A DNA stretch of 60,732 nt from an uncultured Acidobacteriota bacterium (GTDB taxonomy: Bacteria; Acidobacteriota; Blastocatellia; RBC074): positions 1 through 60,732 of the forward strand of contig CADECP010000044.1 in assembly GCA_902825875.1 (NCBI GenBank), written 5' to 3'. Made by a program: the position numbers and the translations under genes. Positions 16,554 to 27,418 of the stretch are shown in pieces (the first letter of the stretch is position 1; each line of letters opens with the position of its first letter). The notes beneath the pieces were generated by a model, which saw only the letters and a list, made by a program, of their open reading frames with translations, ran no database searches and had not been told where the DNA came from.

Positions 16554-17942
16554 ATGCCCAATCTGGATATTCTGGACAACATGATTGCCGTCGTTGTGGT
16601 GCTGTTGGTTCTCAGCCTGATCGTGCAATCCATTCAAGCCGCCATCAAAAAACTGTTCCGCGTCAAATCGCTGCAACTGGAACAGTCGCTGGTGCATTTG
16701 TTTTATTACGCGCTGGACAAAGACGCTGGCAAAACCATGAAAACGTGGGCGGATCGTATGCCGCTGCTGCGCGCGTTTGCTTCGCTGCCGGGATTGCGGT
16801 CGCTGATGCCTCAAACGGCGACGCGATTGTCCGACCGCGATTCTCAGGTCAAAACGCTGTTCGACGCCGTCAGCCAGGAAATCAAAAACTCCGGTCGCAT
16901 CACGCCGGGCGGCAAAGTCGCGCTGGATTCGCTGAACAAAGACGAACTGAAAAAGTTCATCGGCAACATGAAAGCCGAAAAGCTGGCCGCTAGATTGATT
17001 GGCAGCAACGGCGAACAAATCCAGTCCGCACTGGAAAAAGCCGCCGCCGTCAATCAGGTCTTCACCGAATTCAACGACAAATTCAAACCGCTGATTGATA
17101 AAACTCCGCTGGCAAAATTCACCGCTCCGATGGCGCAAATGCTGGCCAACGCGGCTGAACTTTCGGAAAAAGACCTTGACACTTTGACGGTTGGCGACCT
17201 GACCAAACTCAGCAAACGCGAACTGGCCGAAGTCAACAAACTGATCGAAGCTCTGCCGGATTCCATTCAACAAACCATCAAACAACTGGAAACCAACGCT
17301 CAGAAAGATGCGGCGGCGGCACTGGCCAAATTGAACGAAGCGTTTGAACCGGTCAAAGAAGAGTTGAAAATCGTCGCCACGCTGCCCGCCAAACTCGGCC
17401 AAATTTCCGCCAACGTGGACGAATGGTATTCGACGATCATGCAGGGGTTCGAGGAACGTTACACGCGCAGCATGAAAACCTTTGCGCTGGTCATCAGCTT
17501 CGTCACAGTGTTTTTGCTGAACGCCAACGTCTTCGCCATTTACCGGCAGGTTTCCACCAACGAACAGGTGCGGAACATGTTGATTGCGGCAGGTCCGAAA
17601 ATCTCTCAAAAGATTGACCAGCAAAAAGCCGGATTGGCCAATGATGAACAAACGCAACAAGCAATCACTCAGATTGCCGACGAGGCGATTCAGAATGTCC
17701 AACAAGGCGCGGGAATGTATACGTCCTTCGGTTTTGAAGGGCCGCGATGGATCAGGCGAGTGTTTCAAAACCCGCGCAGCATCTTTTCCATGAAAGCGAT
17801 TGAAACCTTGTTCGGCTGGATTGTGATGACAATGCTGCTCAGCGTAGGCGCTCCGTTCTGGCAGGACACGCTGGAATCACTTTTCGGACTGAAAAACTTA
17901 CTGCGAAAACAACAACCCGGCGAGGCGCAGAAAACGACTTAA
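16554..17942 (+). CDS. Uncharacterised membrane/coiled-coil protein
   Basis: I do not recognise a named family. The 462-residue product has an N-terminal membrane helix (about residues 10-28), a long charged helical middle with heptad-like Leu/Ala spacing (residues 90-290), and two hydrophobic helices near 310-325 and 420-440. The middle contains repeated ELxKLxxxEL patterns like a coiled coil. AGGAG is well placed. It stands alone between the oxidoreductase and a convergent DUF3108 gene. A membrane scaffold is the most that can be said. Confidence 0.8.
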   Translation: MPNLDILDNMIAVVVVLLVLSLIVQSIQAAIKKLFRVKSLQLEQSLVHLFYYALDKDAGKTMKTWADRMPLLRAFASLPGLRSLMPQTATRLSDRDSQVKTLFDAVSQEIKNSGRITPGGKVALDSLNKDELKKFIGNMKAEKLAARLIGSNGEQIQSALEKAAAVNQVFTEFNDKFKPLIDKTPLAKFTAPMAQMLANAAELSEKDLDTLTVGDLTKLSKRELAEVNKLIEALPDSIQQTIKQLETNAQKDAAAALAKLNEAFEPVKEELKIVATLPAKLGQISANVDEWYSTIMQGFEERYTRSMKTFALVISFVTVFLLNANVFAIYRQVSTNEQVRNMLIAAGPKISQKIDQQKAGLANDEQTQQAITQIADEAIQNVQQGAGMYTSFGFEGPRWIRRVFQNPRSIFSMKAIETLFGWIVMTMLLSVGAPFWQDTLESLFGLKNLLRKQQPGEAQKTT

Positions 17943-18079
17943 TCGCTGACTGCCGGGAAAAACTCGCGCCTGTCTAGCCACGTTTGTAGAAAAGTGAAAA
18001 AGGCTGGGATTGGTGATTTCGCGGCTTTGCGTGAGGCCAAACTTTTCTTGAGGTCAAAAAGGCAGAACGTCCGCTTCGG

Positions 18080-19807
18080 CTATTTCGTGTTTGATGCACT
18101 GGTCATCTGGAATCGCAATTCGCCAAATCTGGTCGCAGTGACGAAATACAGCGGCAAACGTTTGGCATCGTTCGACACCCAGACTTGAGCCAGCAACATC
18201 GGCGAAGGATCAGGATTCAAAATATCCAGTTGCAAAGTGTCGCGCGTGCCCATCGGGCCGCCGATGGAATCCTGTTTGACCACGTTCACTTTGACGAATC
18301 GCAGGCGGTGATTGGCATCGAGGAATGGAAAGCTGAACGTTTTGCCGACTTTCAAATCCGCCGAACGGATGACGTAATAAAGCGACAACAAATCCAACGT
18401 TCCTGGTTGAATTTGGACGCTGGTTCCGCTGGACAAGGCGGCGGATTTTTTTGACCAGTCGTATGTCGCCGAAGTCATCTTGGTGCGGCGACCTTCGCGC
18501 AATCGCAAATCTGTTTTGACCGGCAACAGCGAATCCACCGACACGAAACTGCTGATTTGGTCATTGACGCTAATCAATGACCGAGCAGCCCCGACGGTCG
18601 AAGCTTCTCCATAAAATTCAAACACGCGATTTGCGCCGAGCATTCCCTGCTGGCGGACTTCAAAACTGACTTTTCCAACCGACGGAAGCTTGCCCCACGA
18701 CACATCGTAATTCAGTCGTTCGCCGACATTGAATGGCAGGTTTCGCGCCGGATCAACCGCGCCGTTGGTCGCGGATTTCGTTCCCGGCGAATCAATAACT
18801 ATTGTCGGTTTGTTGCCGTTGCCTGGCATCCCGCCACCAGCCGATCCACTGCCCGGCGATCTGGGATTGCCGGATTCATCCATCCATTCCTTGATCTTTG
18901 CCAGCGGCGTCGCGTTCGGAGTCGAAATCGTTGCGCTGGTCAAATCAACGCGCAATTCGCCAAACGGCGTCGTCGCTTTGGCCGCCACAGGCAGCCGCTG
19001 CATATCATCGGAAAACCAGACGTAGCCGCGATACTTTTTGTACTTTTTGTTCTGAGGATAAAGTTTTATCTGAGTGGCCGTGTAAGTTCCGGTTTGTGTG
19101 ACAAGCTGTTCTTTGCCTTTATGAACGGCTTCGAACTCAATGATTTCACGCCCCAACAAAGCTGAAAATTTCTGTTTGCCGGTTTCGGGAATGCCGCGCA
19201 ACCGCAGGGCGTAAATCAACGAGGTCAGGTCAAAAGCGCCTTGCGAAATACTGATCGAGCTTTCATCAGAAAACGTCGCCTGCCCTTTCGACTGATCGAA
19301 AATCACAGTGTCGTCGGTTTGAGTTTTGCCTTGTCGAACCGAACTCACCACGCGATAAGGAATCGCCGTTCGCGGATTTACGTAAGCGGTGTACTGGTGG
19401 TCAATGTCTCCGAACAACGAACGCACCTGCCCCAGACTTTCCGCTTTGGTGCGAATCTGAACACTGTCCTGGCCAAAGAAATTTCCCTGTTCGACGACTT
19501 CCAATTCAATGCGCCCGGCAACAGCGAATTCTGAAAACGCGACGTTGTAAACCAATCGTTCGCCGACTCGCAGCGTCGAACCATCGAAGCCCGCAACGGC
19601 AGGCGAATTTGAAACCGGAGTAGCGGTAGATGTAACAGGTTTGTTGATTGCGGGAGTTACTTTCGGTTCGGATTTCGTTTCGCCGGGTTTAGGCGGAGGC
19701 GTCAACCCACCCTGTTGCTGAAAAGCGTACAGCGTCCAGCCAAAACTGACAGCGACAACAGCCAGAAATCCGAAAACGATATTGCGAGCTAGCTTAAAAA
19801 ACGACAT
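18080..19807 (-). CDS. Exported protein with two DUF3108 domains
   Basis: A 575-residue protein: an N-terminal membrane anchor (residues 10-25), a Pro-rich linker, a first DUF3108 domain starting at LRVGERLVYNV, a Gly/Ser/Pro linker, and a second starting at FNVGERLNYDVSW. Each domain ends with the same PFGEL or RFGEL signature. DUF3108 proteins are predicted outer-side beta-rich proteins of unknown function, usually with one domain. It is convergent with the membrane protein gene at 16554. It appears to be a single-gene unit. Confidence 0.85.
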   Translation of the reverse strand: MSFFKLARNIVFGFLAVVAVSFGWTLYAFQQQGGLTPPPKPGETKSEPKVTPAINKPVTSTATPVSNSPAVAGFDGSTLRVGERLVYNVAFSEFAVAGRIELEVVEQGNFFGQDSVQIRTKAESLGQVRSLFGDIDHQYTAYVNPRTAIPYRVVSSVRQGKTQTDDTVIFDQSKGQATFSDESSISISQGAFDLTSLIYALRLRGIPETGKQKFSALLGREIIEFEAVHKGKEQLVTQTGTYTATQIKLYPQNKKYKKYRGYVWFSDDMQRLPVAAKATTPFGELRVDLTSATISTPNATPLAKIKEWMDESGNPRSPGSGSAGGGMPGNGNKPTIVIDSPGTKSATNGAVDPARNLPFNVGERLNYDVSWGKLPSVGKVSFEVRQQGMLGANRVFEFYGEASTVGAARSLISVNDQISSFVSVDSLLPVKTDLRLREGRRTKMTSATYDWSKKSAALSSGTSVQIQPGTLDLLSLYYVIRSADLKVGKTFSFPFLDANHRLRFVKVNVVKQDSIGGPMGTRDTLQLDILNPDPSPMLLAQVWVSNDAKRLPLYFVTATRFGELRFQMTSASNTK

Positions 19808-19968
19808 TAAAATTATTCCGCCTTACTGCTGAAATCTTTGGGCGATTGTCAGGGCTGCAAACCGCCTCGGCCTGGCGCAACAAGAGGAGTTGGTAGATCA
19901 AAATGCGCTACAAGCCTGAGAAGCGTCGGCTGTAACTGAACGACAAGGCAACGCTTTCCGTACACGTT

Positions 19969-20694
19969 TTACGCGGATGCCTGTTCGATTTCTTCCAGAA
20001 TCTTTTTCGCCGCCGTCACCGGATCATCCGCTGCGGTGATGGGGCGTCCCACGACTAAAAAATTTGCTCCGGCCTGGATTGCTTCGCCCGGAGTCATGAC
20101 GCGGCTTTGATCGTTGAGCGCCGCGCCTGCGGGTCTAACGCCCGGTGTCAGAATTACGAAGCCGGGATTATCCACTGCTTTTCGGATTGGCACAATCTCT
20201 TGCGGCGAAGCGACGACGCCATTAATGCCAGACTTTTCACACAATTGAGCCAGCACGACAACCTGGTCTTCCAGCTTTCGTTCGATGCCAATTTCTCCAA
20301 GCGATTCCTGCGAATGGCTGGTCAGCACAGTCACTCCCAGAATCAACGGCTTTGCCAAACCTTCGCGCTCAGCAGCTTCGTTCACGGCTTCCACTGTTGC
20401 GCGCATCATTTTCGATCCGCCCATCGCATGAACATTGAAAATGCTGACGCCCAATCGAACGGCTTCGACTCCGGCTTTGGCCACTGTGTTCGGAATGTCG
20501 TGATACTTCAAATCGAGAAACACCTGTTCGCCCAAACCAATGATTTGCCGAACTACGTCCGGCCCGGCGGCGGTGAAAAGCTGTTTGCCGACTTTGAACA
20601 TGCCGACAGAACCGCGCAAGCGTTCGACCAACGACAAAGCTTCGACAGCGGTGTCCACGTCCAGAGCGACAACGATTGGATTGCGAGTTTTCAA
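19969..20694 (-). CDS. pyrF: Orotidine 5'-phosphate decarboxylase
   Basis: Last step of UMP synthesis: OMP to UMP. The 241-residue TIM barrel has the catalytic DLKYHDIPNTV (Asp-x-Lys-x-x-Asp) and the phosphate-binding VVGRPI near the C-terminus. It is the last gene of the minus-strand pyr arm, 22 nt after the M23 peptidase gene. Confidence 0.96.
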   Translation of the reverse strand: MKTRNPIVVALDVDTAVEALSLVERLRGSVGMFKVGKQLFTAAGPDVVRQIIGLGEQVFLDLKYHDIPNTVAKAGVEAVRLGVSIFNVHAMGGSKMMRATVEAVNEAAEREGLAKPLILGVTVLTSHSQESLGEIGIERKLEDQVVVLAQLCEKSGINGVVASPQEIVPIRKAVDNPGFVILTPGVRPAGAALNDQSRVMTPGEAIQAGANFLVVGRPITAADDPVTAAKKILEEIEQASA

Positions 20695-20716
20695 ACCAAA
20701 ATTCTCCTCTTTATCT

Positions 20717-21607
20717 CTACGGTAATTTCATGGTCAGCAGCGTCGCCGGATCAAGATAAGTTCCCAGCCAGCGAATGGCCACGTGCAAATGTTCAGAAGT
20801 CACTCTGCCAGTTGCGCCGCTCAAGGCAATTTCCTGTCCTTTGCCGACGCGATTTCCTTCTTTGGTTTTGATTTCGGACAGGTGCAGATACATCGTCAAC
20901 AATCCCTGCCCGTGATCCACGACAACCATCCCGCCTTCAAAAAACATCTCGCGCGCCAGAATCACTTCGCCGGAATTCATCGCGTTGACCGGCGTGCCGA
21001 GCGCCGCACGAAAATCCAGACCTTGATGCGTGCTTTGCAATTTGCCGTTGAACACCCGCCGAACGCCGAACGGTTCGGTCACAATGTTGTTCACAGGCGC
21101 GACAAAATCGCCGTTCCACAAACGATTGGAACTGACTCGGCGAAACACCTCACGCTTTATTGCCTGTTCTTCTTTGATTCGTTCCAGTGTTTCGGCGTCG
21201 GGGTCGAGAAACTTTCTGGCCACTCGCAATCGGCTGCTCGGATACGAAGCTTTGCGAACCGTAACGAATTCTGTGGAATTCGAGCGCCCGCTGGTGGTCA
21301 ACGCACCTTCGAGTTGCAGCGCATGCCGACCAGCTTTGGTTGCCAGATCAACTCCGGCAAAACCGTACCATTCGCCATTGCTCGAATCAAAATTGAACGC
21401 CACGCGATGCCCCAGCCAGACTCCGGTCAAAGACTTCAGCATCTGATCGGTTTTGACTCGAAACAGAACCGGCGAACCATTGACAGGTTGCGACGGTTCC
21501 ACAACCACTAAAAATCTGGCAGGTTTCGCCTTCGCAGAAATTTCCGGCCAGCCGCCTACCGTTAGCCAGACAAAAATTCCAATTAACAGAAAGGCCAGGA
21601 ACTTCAT
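20717..21607 (-). CDS. M23 family metallopeptidase (LytM-like)
   Basis: Exported zinc endopeptidase or murein-hydrolase activator of 296 residues. A signal peptide (residues 1-25) precedes a beta-rich N-domain. The C-terminal M23 domain has HQGLDF (first ligand His and Asp) and SEHLHVAIRW (HxH), with GNRVGKGQEIA between. All zinc ligands are present, so it should be active on peptide cross-links. Its place between pyrD and pyrF, 22 and 25 nt from them, is unusual for the function and suggests a loose operon. Confidence 0.9.
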   Translation of the reverse strand: MKFLAFLLIGIFVWLTVGGWPEISAKAKPARFLVVVEPSQPVNGSPVLFRVKTDQMLKSLTGVWLGHRVAFNFDSSNGEWYGFAGVDLATKAGRHALQLEGALTTSGRSNSTEFVTVRKASYPSSRLRVARKFLDPDAETLERIKEEQAIKREVFRRVSSNRLWNGDFVAPVNNIVTEPFGVRRVFNGKLQSTHQGLDFRAALGTPVNAMNSGEVILAREMFFEGGMVVVDHGQGLLTMYLHLSEIKTKEGNRVGKGQEIALSGATGRVTSEHLHVAIRWLGTYLDPATLLTMKLP

Positions 21608-21632
21608 TTCGCCTCCCGGAACTTTACGCGCC

Positions 21633-22562
21633 TCAATCCACTACTACTGAACCGACCAGTTCGTTGATGCTCTTCAACCCGTTTCGCTGACAGTAATCCG
21701 CCAATCCGTCCACGATCTTCATCGAAGCCGACGGATCGTAAAAATTCGCCGTGCCGACCTGAATCGCTGAAGCTCCGGCGATGATGAATTCCAGCGCGTC
21801 TTCGGTCGTGGCGATTCCGCCAATTCCCACCAGCGGAATTTTCACCGCCCGCGAGGCTTGAAACACGCAACGCACGGCAATCGGTTTGATCGCCGGACCG
21901 GACAATCCGCCAGTTTTATTCGCCAATCGCGGTCGCCGCGTGTTGATGTCAATCGCCATTCCGACCGCCGTGTTAATCAATGAAAGCGCATCGGCTCCGG
22001 CGGATTCGACCGCGCGAGCGACCGCTGCAACGTCCGTCACGTTCGGCGACATTTTGACGATCACCGGACGGCTGGCAGCTTTTTTGACGGCTTCGGTGAC
22101 GGCAGCAGCTTGCCGTGCATCATTGGCAAAACTTTCGCCGCCGGCTTTGACGTTCGGACAGGAAATGTTCAGTTCGTAAGCGTGAATGCCTTCGCCCTCT
22201 TCCAGAATTTGTATGGCTTCGATGTACTCTTCAATCGTGTAACCGAACACGTTCGGCACAATCCGCGTGTCGTACTTTCGCAACTCAGGCAGCTTGTCGG
22301 CGACAAAAGCCCGCGCGCCAATGTTCTGCAATCCAATGGCGTTCAACATCCCGCCGTGAGTTTCGACAATTCGCCACGGAGCGTTGCCGCGCATGGGTTT
22401 GGCCGACAATCCTTTGGTGCAAATGCCGCCGAGTTTATTCAGGTCAATCAACTCGGCCATGTCCAAACCGTATCCACACGTGCCGCTGGCTGTCCAGACC
22501 GGATTGTTGAACCGAACTCCGGCAATTTCGACTTCGAGTTGTGAGTTAGTTGCGTTTGTCAT
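21633..22562 (-). CDS. pyrD: Dihydroorotate dehydrogenase, catalytic subunit (class 1B)
   Basis: FMN enzyme oxidising dihydroorotate to orotate, 309 residues. [13 protein letters not shown] at the start, NISCPNVK with the class 1 catalytic Cys region, [10 protein letters not shown], and [14 protein letters not shown] are typical of PyrDB. The presence of pyrK in the same arm shows that it is class 1B, using NAD+ through the PyrK flavin/iron-sulfur subunit. It overlaps the end of the NUDIX gene by 17 nt. Confidence 0.96.
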   Translation of the reverse strand: MTNATNSQLEVEIAGVRFNNPVWTASGTCGYGLDMAELIDLNKLGGICTKGLSAKPMRGNAPWRIVETHGGMLNAIGLQNIGARAFVADKLPELRKYDTRIVPNVFGYTIEEYIEAIQILEEGEGIHAYELNISCPNVKAGGESFANDARQAAAVTEAVKKAASRPVIVKMSPNVTDVAAVARAVESAGADALSLINTAVGMAIDINTRRPRLANKTGGLSGPAIKPIAVRCVFQASRAVKIPLVGIGGIATTEDALEFIIAGASAIQVGTANFYDPSASMKIVDGLADYCQRNGLKSINELVGSVVVD

Positions 22563-22953
22563 CGTCGAGAAAACTCAGCAGCAATTGTTTGTCGTTCAGG
22601 AACGTCAGCCGATTGACGGCATCGCCGACCATCAACCATTCAAATTCTTCGATTTCATCGGAAGGCTCAAATTCGTGCTCGCCAACGGTTTCCATGTGCC
22701 AGTACAACACCACTTTCAACCGACTTTTGACGGGATATTTTCGGAATCCGGCGAAATCCGTAATCACCGTGTCATAACCGGTTTCTTCTTTTACTTCGCG
22801 CTGAGCCGCCGCTTCCCAATCTTCGCCGTCGTCCACGTGACCTTTCGGAAGTTTCCAGGCTTGGTCTTCGCGGCTTTTGACCAGCAACACCTGCCGATCA
22901 TCGTCTCGCCAAACGATTCCGCCCGAGCAATACACAATGTCTCGATTCTTCAT
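22546..22953 (-). CDS. NUDIX hydrolase
   Basis: A 135-residue hydrolase of nucleoside diphosphates linked to another group. The Nudix box is [20 protein letters not shown] followed by TGYD. I use the ATG at 22953, where the family's [10 protein letters not shown] begins; the frame extends to 23019. It overlaps pyrD by 17 nt, so the two are coupled. Ap4A- or (d)NTP-cleaning is plausible for this subgroup; substrate not known. Confidence 0.88.
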   Translation of the reverse strand: MKNRDIVYCSGGIVWRDDDRQVLLVKSREDQAWKLPKGHVDDGEDWEAAAQREVKEETGYDTVITDFAGFRKYPVKSRLKVVLYWHMETVGEHEFEPSDEIEEFEWLMVGDAVNRLTFLNDKQLLLSFLDDDKRN

Positions 22954-22990
22954 AATTTCTTCGTCGGGAACAGTTCGGCTGAAACAGCAA

Positions 22991-23083
22991 TTGACCATTA
23001 TCCGTTGGTCATTAACCATTAATGGGCAGGTAGAAAATTTACCCTGTCGAATAATGGCTAATGGTCAATGCGCAATGGCTAAT
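22991..23083. repeat. Word-type inverted repeat in the pyrK-NUDIX gap
   Basis: The left arm contains TTGACCATTATCC, GGTCATTAACCATTAATGG; the right arm contains ATAATGGCTAATGGTCAATG and CAATGGCTAAT. The arms pair imperfectly and each is built from repeats of a (T)AATGG/CCATTA word. It lies between pyrK and the NUDIX start. Confidence 0.6.
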
Positions 23084-23091
23084 TTCGCCAA

Positions 23092-24030
23092 TCACCAATG
23101 CAACTCCTTGCTCCAAAAAACTGGGCCGTCGGTGCAGACTTTTTTGTAAACAAAGCTTTCAGAAGAATTGGCCGGACAATCGTGCTTAACGGCCACCGCG
23201 CAACCTACGCACACGCCAAAACCGCAGCCCATCGGCGCTTCGAGCGACAATTGAGCAGGCACTTCGTAAGCGTCAGCCAGTTTCGCCACAGCGTGCAGCA
23301 TCGGATCAGGGCCGCAGGAATAAATCACCGCCGGTTTGCCTGCCAATGCTTTCAACTGTCTTTCCAGCGGAGCCGTGACAAACCCCTGTTCGCCGTAACT
23401 GCCATCCACCGTCGCGCAAGCGATGCGTTCCTTGCCCAGCAAAGCGGTGAAGTCATTCAAACCGCACAAATCGCCATGGCTGGCTCCGCCCAGAAACAGT
23501 CGCGTAGGAATTTCCCGCTTCAACAATTCTTCCGCCAGCATAAAGACCGCTGGGGAACCAACGCCTCCGGCAACTAAAAGAGCTTCGTGTGAAGCTTCGC
23601 GGCCAGCGGCAAAGTTGATGTCATACGTGTTGCCTAGCGAACCGAGAAAATCCACTTTGTCGCCGGGGGCCAGTTTTGCCAACTCCTGCGTACCTCTGCC
23701 CAGAATCTGGTAGATGAACTCCACATCGAGTTTTTCGCCCATTCGTTCCTGACGATAAAACGCCATTGCTCGACGCAACAGCGGCTCGTGAATTCCGTGC
23801 GCTTTGAGCATCGCAAACTGACCGGGCAACACCGGAATCGGTTCATCCAACCGCAAACGCAAATATCCGTAACTGCGCGACGAACCCGAACGAACAATCT
23901 CGTTTCGTTCAACCGGAACGACAGCATCAATAATTTTTCCGAAAGCTGACAAAAGGAAAACTCCGCATGAGTGAATTTTGTAACCGCGCGGCAGTCTATC
24001 AGAAGCATTTTGACCGGCAAAGTTCGGCAA
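23092..24030 (-). CDS. pyrK: Dihydroorotate dehydrogenase electron-transfer subunit
   Basis: A 312-residue FAD/[2Fe-2S] protein linking PyrD to NAD+. A ferredoxin-reductase-type FAD domain ([15 protein letters not shown]) and NAD domain ([16 protein letters not shown]) are followed by the cluster-binding end: [14 protein letters not shown] with a further Cys about 10 residues later. The start is uncertain: the first 25 residues are not typical of PyrK, and no better ATG exists. It is the first gene of the minus pyr arm. Confidence 0.93.
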   Translation of the reverse strand: MPNFAGQNASDRLPRGYKIHSCGVFLLSAFGKIIDAVVPVERNEIVRSGSSRSYGYLRLRLDEPIPVLPGQFAMLKAHGIHEPLLRRAMAFYRQERMGEKLDVEFIYQILGRGTQELAKLAPGDKVDFLGSLGNTYDINFAAGREASHEALLVAGGVGSPAVFMLAEELLKREIPTRLFLGGASHGDLCGLNDFTALLGKERIACATVDGSYGEQGFVTAPLERQLKALAGKPAVIYSCGPDPMLHAVAKLADAYEVPAQLSLEAPMGCGFGVCVGCAVAVKHDCPANSSESFVYKKVCTDGPVFWSKELHW

Positions 24031-24104
24031 AGCTTGGCAGCTTCGCGCAGCTTCGTGTAGATTGACCTTCGTTCAAATCCTACTTCCAAACGAACTTAAA
24101 ACTT

Positions 24105-24530
24105 ATGACTCTGAACAAAATTTTCCCATTTGTCCTGATCGGGATCATCTTGCTGGCCGGTTCGCCGTTCCTGCTTGGCTTGATCTGGCCGCGCATCAAC
24201 GACGTGAAAACCGGAGCGACGCCGGAATATGCGGACTTGCAACCGCAACGGTTTAACCAACCGCTGGAAAAAGTCTTCGCTGCTGCGCTGGAAGTTTCGC
24301 AAACACAAGGTTGGGAAATCCGCGAAACCAAACCTGAGCAAGGCATCATCGAAGCTGTAGCGACGACTCGGCTGTTCAAATTCAAAGACGACGTGACAAT
24401 CACCGTAAGCAATGAAGGCTCATCAACCGTCGTCAACGTGCGGTCGAAATCGCGCATTGGCAAAGGCGATATGGGAGCCAATGCCCGCCGCATTCGCACG
24501 TTTCAGGCGGAACTGGCCAAAAAATTGTGA
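24105..24530 (+). CDS. DUF1499 domain protein, membrane-anchored
   Basis: A 141-residue protein with an N-terminal hydrophobic helix (residues 6-28) and a DUF1499 domain (TQGWEIRET, GIIEAVATTRLFKFKDDV, SKSRIGKGDMGANARRI). The domain's function is not known. It lies between the divergent arms of the pyrimidine locus, 65 nt before pyrR, on the same strand. Confidence 0.82.
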   Translation: MTLNKIFPFVLIGIILLAGSPFLLGLIWPRINDVKTGATPEYADLQPQRFNQPLEKVFAAALEVSQTQGWEIRETKPEQGIIEAVATTRLFKFKDDVTITVSNEGSSTVVNVRSKSRIGKGDMGANARRIRTFQAELAKKL

Positions 24531-24595
24531 GCGATGCTATATTCCGTTCCTGCTTCAAACCGCTTTCAACCGCTCAACTTATTCAGAGGTGAAAA

Positions 24596-25141
24596 ATGGA
24601 ATTCACTGAAAAAGCCGTCGTCATGACTGCCGGAGATATGAACCGCGTCATGGCGCGAATGGCTTCGCAGATTGTCGAAAACAATCCTGATTTGTCCGGC
24701 GTTTTGCTGGTCGGCATTCATCGCCGAGGCGTTCCGCTGGCGGATACAATCGCCGCCAAAATCAAAGAGATGGACGGCGTAGATGTCGCTCGCGGCACTT
24801 TGGACATCACGTTGTACCGCGACGACCTGACAACCGTCGCTGATCGGCCAGTCATCAACAAAACCGAATTGCCTGCCAACATCACAGGCAAAACGATCAT
24901 TCTGGTGGACGATGTGCTGTACACCGGACGCACCATCCGCGCGGCAATGGACGAGTTGATTGACTTCGGACGTCCGCGCCGAGTCCAACTGGCTGTGCTG
25001 ATTGATCGCGGCTGGCGCGAATTGCCGATCCAGGCCGATTACGTCGGCAAAACCGTCACCACCACCGAAGCCGAAATCATCAAAGTCATGCTGCCGGAAT
25101 TTGACGAAACCGAGCAGGTGCTTCTTGTTGAACCGAAGTAA
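24596..25141 (+). CDS. pyrR: Bifunctional pyr operon regulator / uracil phosphoribosyltransferase
   Basis: A 181-residue protein with the PRPP-binding [14 protein letters not shown] and the [15 protein letters not shown] and [13 protein letters not shown] segments of PyrR. In Bacillus it binds pyr mRNA in the presence of UMP and attenuates transcription. I see no clear PyrR-binding loop or attenuator in the 65 nt before it, so regulation here may differ. It heads the plus arm pyrR-pyrB-ATPase-PIN-pyrC. Confidence 0.95.
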   Translation: MEFTEKAVVMTAGDMNRVMARMASQIVENNPDLSGVLLVGIHRRGVPLADTIAAKIKEMDGVDVARGTLDITLYRDDLTTVADRPVINKTELPANITGKTIILVDDVLYTGRTIRAAMDELIDFGRPRRVQLAVLIDRGWRELPIQADYVGKTVTTTEAEIIKVMLPEFDETEQVLLVEPK

Positions 25142-25222
25142 TTTTGAATTCTGGATTTTGGATTTTGGGTTTTTCGGCGCTGACGTGAACCAATTCAAAA
25201 TCCAGAATCAAAAATTCAAAAT
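25142..25222. repeat. Word-type inverted repeat between pyrR and pyrB
   Basis: The left arm (GAATTCTGGATTTTGGATTT from 25146) pairs with the right arm (AAATCCAGAATC and AAAATTCAAAATT) across GGCGCTGACG. Both arms are made of GATTTTG-like words. It begins right after the pyrR stop and ends just before pyrB. Confidence 0.65.
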
Positions 25223-25231
25223 TTGAACTCA

Positions 25232-26170
<939 letters not shown>

Positions 26171-26194
26171 GACAGCAATCAAGGAGCAAATTCG

Positions 26195-27412
26195 ATGAAG
26201 CTAACTTTGAAAAACTTCCGATCAATCAAAGAGGCCGACGATCTGGAGATAGCTCCGTTGACCTTGCTTTATGGAGCCAATGGCGCAGGCAAGTCGAGCT
26301 TGATCTATGGGCTGCTGACTCTGAAAAACATTCTGCTCAATCCCAGTCAACAAGTTGACGGCCTTTTTAACTATTCATTCGCCAACCTTGGCAGCTATGA
26401 AGCTGTCGTGTTTAACCACAAAGTCAGCAATAAAATTCAGATAGGCATCACCACACATACTGGCCCTTTTCAAGTTTCATATCAGGTTGATTTTGATGAA
26501 CGAAATGCCCAGTTTAGCCTGAACCTGCAACTGGATGAAAAAAACAAAGCTGATTTACTTATAAAAATAACTTGGCCTTATTCTTTAAACAAAAAAGCCA
26601 CGACTAAATTTAGATTCGCTGGCCAGAATTACGACATCCAATGGAATGGGGCAACTACCCAGATTGCAACAGATGTTAATACAGTTGTTGGTCAGGTGGA
26701 TTTCAACAACAAAATTCTTAAAGCACTGAATTCACCAGCCGAAGCATTAAGGAAGTTACGAGTTGTTCCTCTCAAACGTGGCTTTTCTAAGCCACAATAT
26801 TCTAGCGTTTCGGTTTCTCCTTGGATGGCAACTGAAGACGAAGTTGCAACCTACATTTCAAACAACAAATACCTCGTCTCAAAAATCAGTCGTTACCTGG
26901 AATCAATTGTTGGCCGTGATTTCAGAGTGAACTACCAACCAGGCACAGCAATCTTTTCCCTCGACACCAACGATAAGCAGTCTGGCGTTGCTTCTGAGTT
27001 AGTAAACGAAGGATTTGGCGTCAATCAGATTGTTCATTTCCTGGCTATCTGCCTGAACCCTGACGCCGAAATTATCTGCGTGGAAGAGCCGGAAATTCAT
27101 CTGCACCCAACTGCAATCAGGAAGCTGGCGCAAGCTTTGGTTGAGATTGCCCGTGAAGACAATAAGCGTTTTGTGATTTCCACACACAGCGAACAGTTTC
27201 TGGCCGCGTTGCTGGGAATGACCGCTCAAGGAAAACTGAAGCCGTCAGAACTGGCCTGTTATTACGCAAAGAAAGAAGGCAAAGCTACGGTTTTTGAGCG
27301 GCAGCAAGTCAACGAAAAGGGCCAGATCGAAGGTGGTTTGACCAGCTTTCTTGCTGGCGAACTCGAAGATGTCCGAGCGATTTTGAAACTTGCCAAAGCA
27401 GCCAAGGAGTAA
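26195..27412 (+). CDS. ABC/OLD-like AAA ATPase, candidate defence component
   Basis: A 405-residue ATPase of the SMC/ABC-like AAA15/AAA21 group. Walker A GANGAGKSS is at 27-35, the SxxN-like insert region is long and variable (60-250), GVNQIVHFLA acts as signature, Walker B with catalytic Glu is IICVEEPE at 293-300, and the H-switch ISTHSE is at 328-333. No C-terminal TOPRIM nuclease is present, unlike OLD. The middle of the gene is markedly richer in A/T than pyrB and pyrC. AAGGAG precedes the ATG. It forms a pair with the PIN-like gene 6 nt downstream; such ATPases gate a toxic partner in several phage-defence systems. Role inferred. Confidence 0.85.
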   Translation: MKLTLKNFRSIKEADDLEIAPLTLLYGANGAGKSSLIYGLLTLKNILLNPSQQVDGLFNYSFANLGSYEAVVFNHKVSNKIQIGITTHTGPFQVSYQVDFDERNAQFSLNLQLDEKNKADLLIKITWPYSLNKKATTKFRFAGQNYDIQWNGATTQIATDVNTVVGQVDFNNKILKALNSPAEALRKLRVVPLKRGFSKPQYSSVSVSPWMATEDEVATYISNNKYLVSKISRYLESIVGRDFRVNYQPGTAIFSLDTNDKQSGVASELVNEGFGVNQIVHFLAICLNPDAEIICVEEPEIHLHPTAIRKLAQALVEIAREDNKRFVISTHSEQFLAALLGMTAQGKLKPSELACYYAKKEGKATVFERQQVNEKGQIEGGLTSFLAGELEDVRAILKLAKAAKE

Positions 27413-27418
27413 ACAACT

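Noticed and set aside
16506..17768. 420-residue minus-strand frame opposite the membrane/coiled-coil gene
   Set aside because: Phe/Gln/His-rich with no family traits; it mirrors the codon pattern of the plus-strand gene, which has a good ribosome site and membrane helices.
24531..24595. PyrR-binding attenuator before pyrR
   Set aside because: The only hint, TTCAGAGGTG, is best read as the ribosome site; no anti-terminator/terminator pair is visible.
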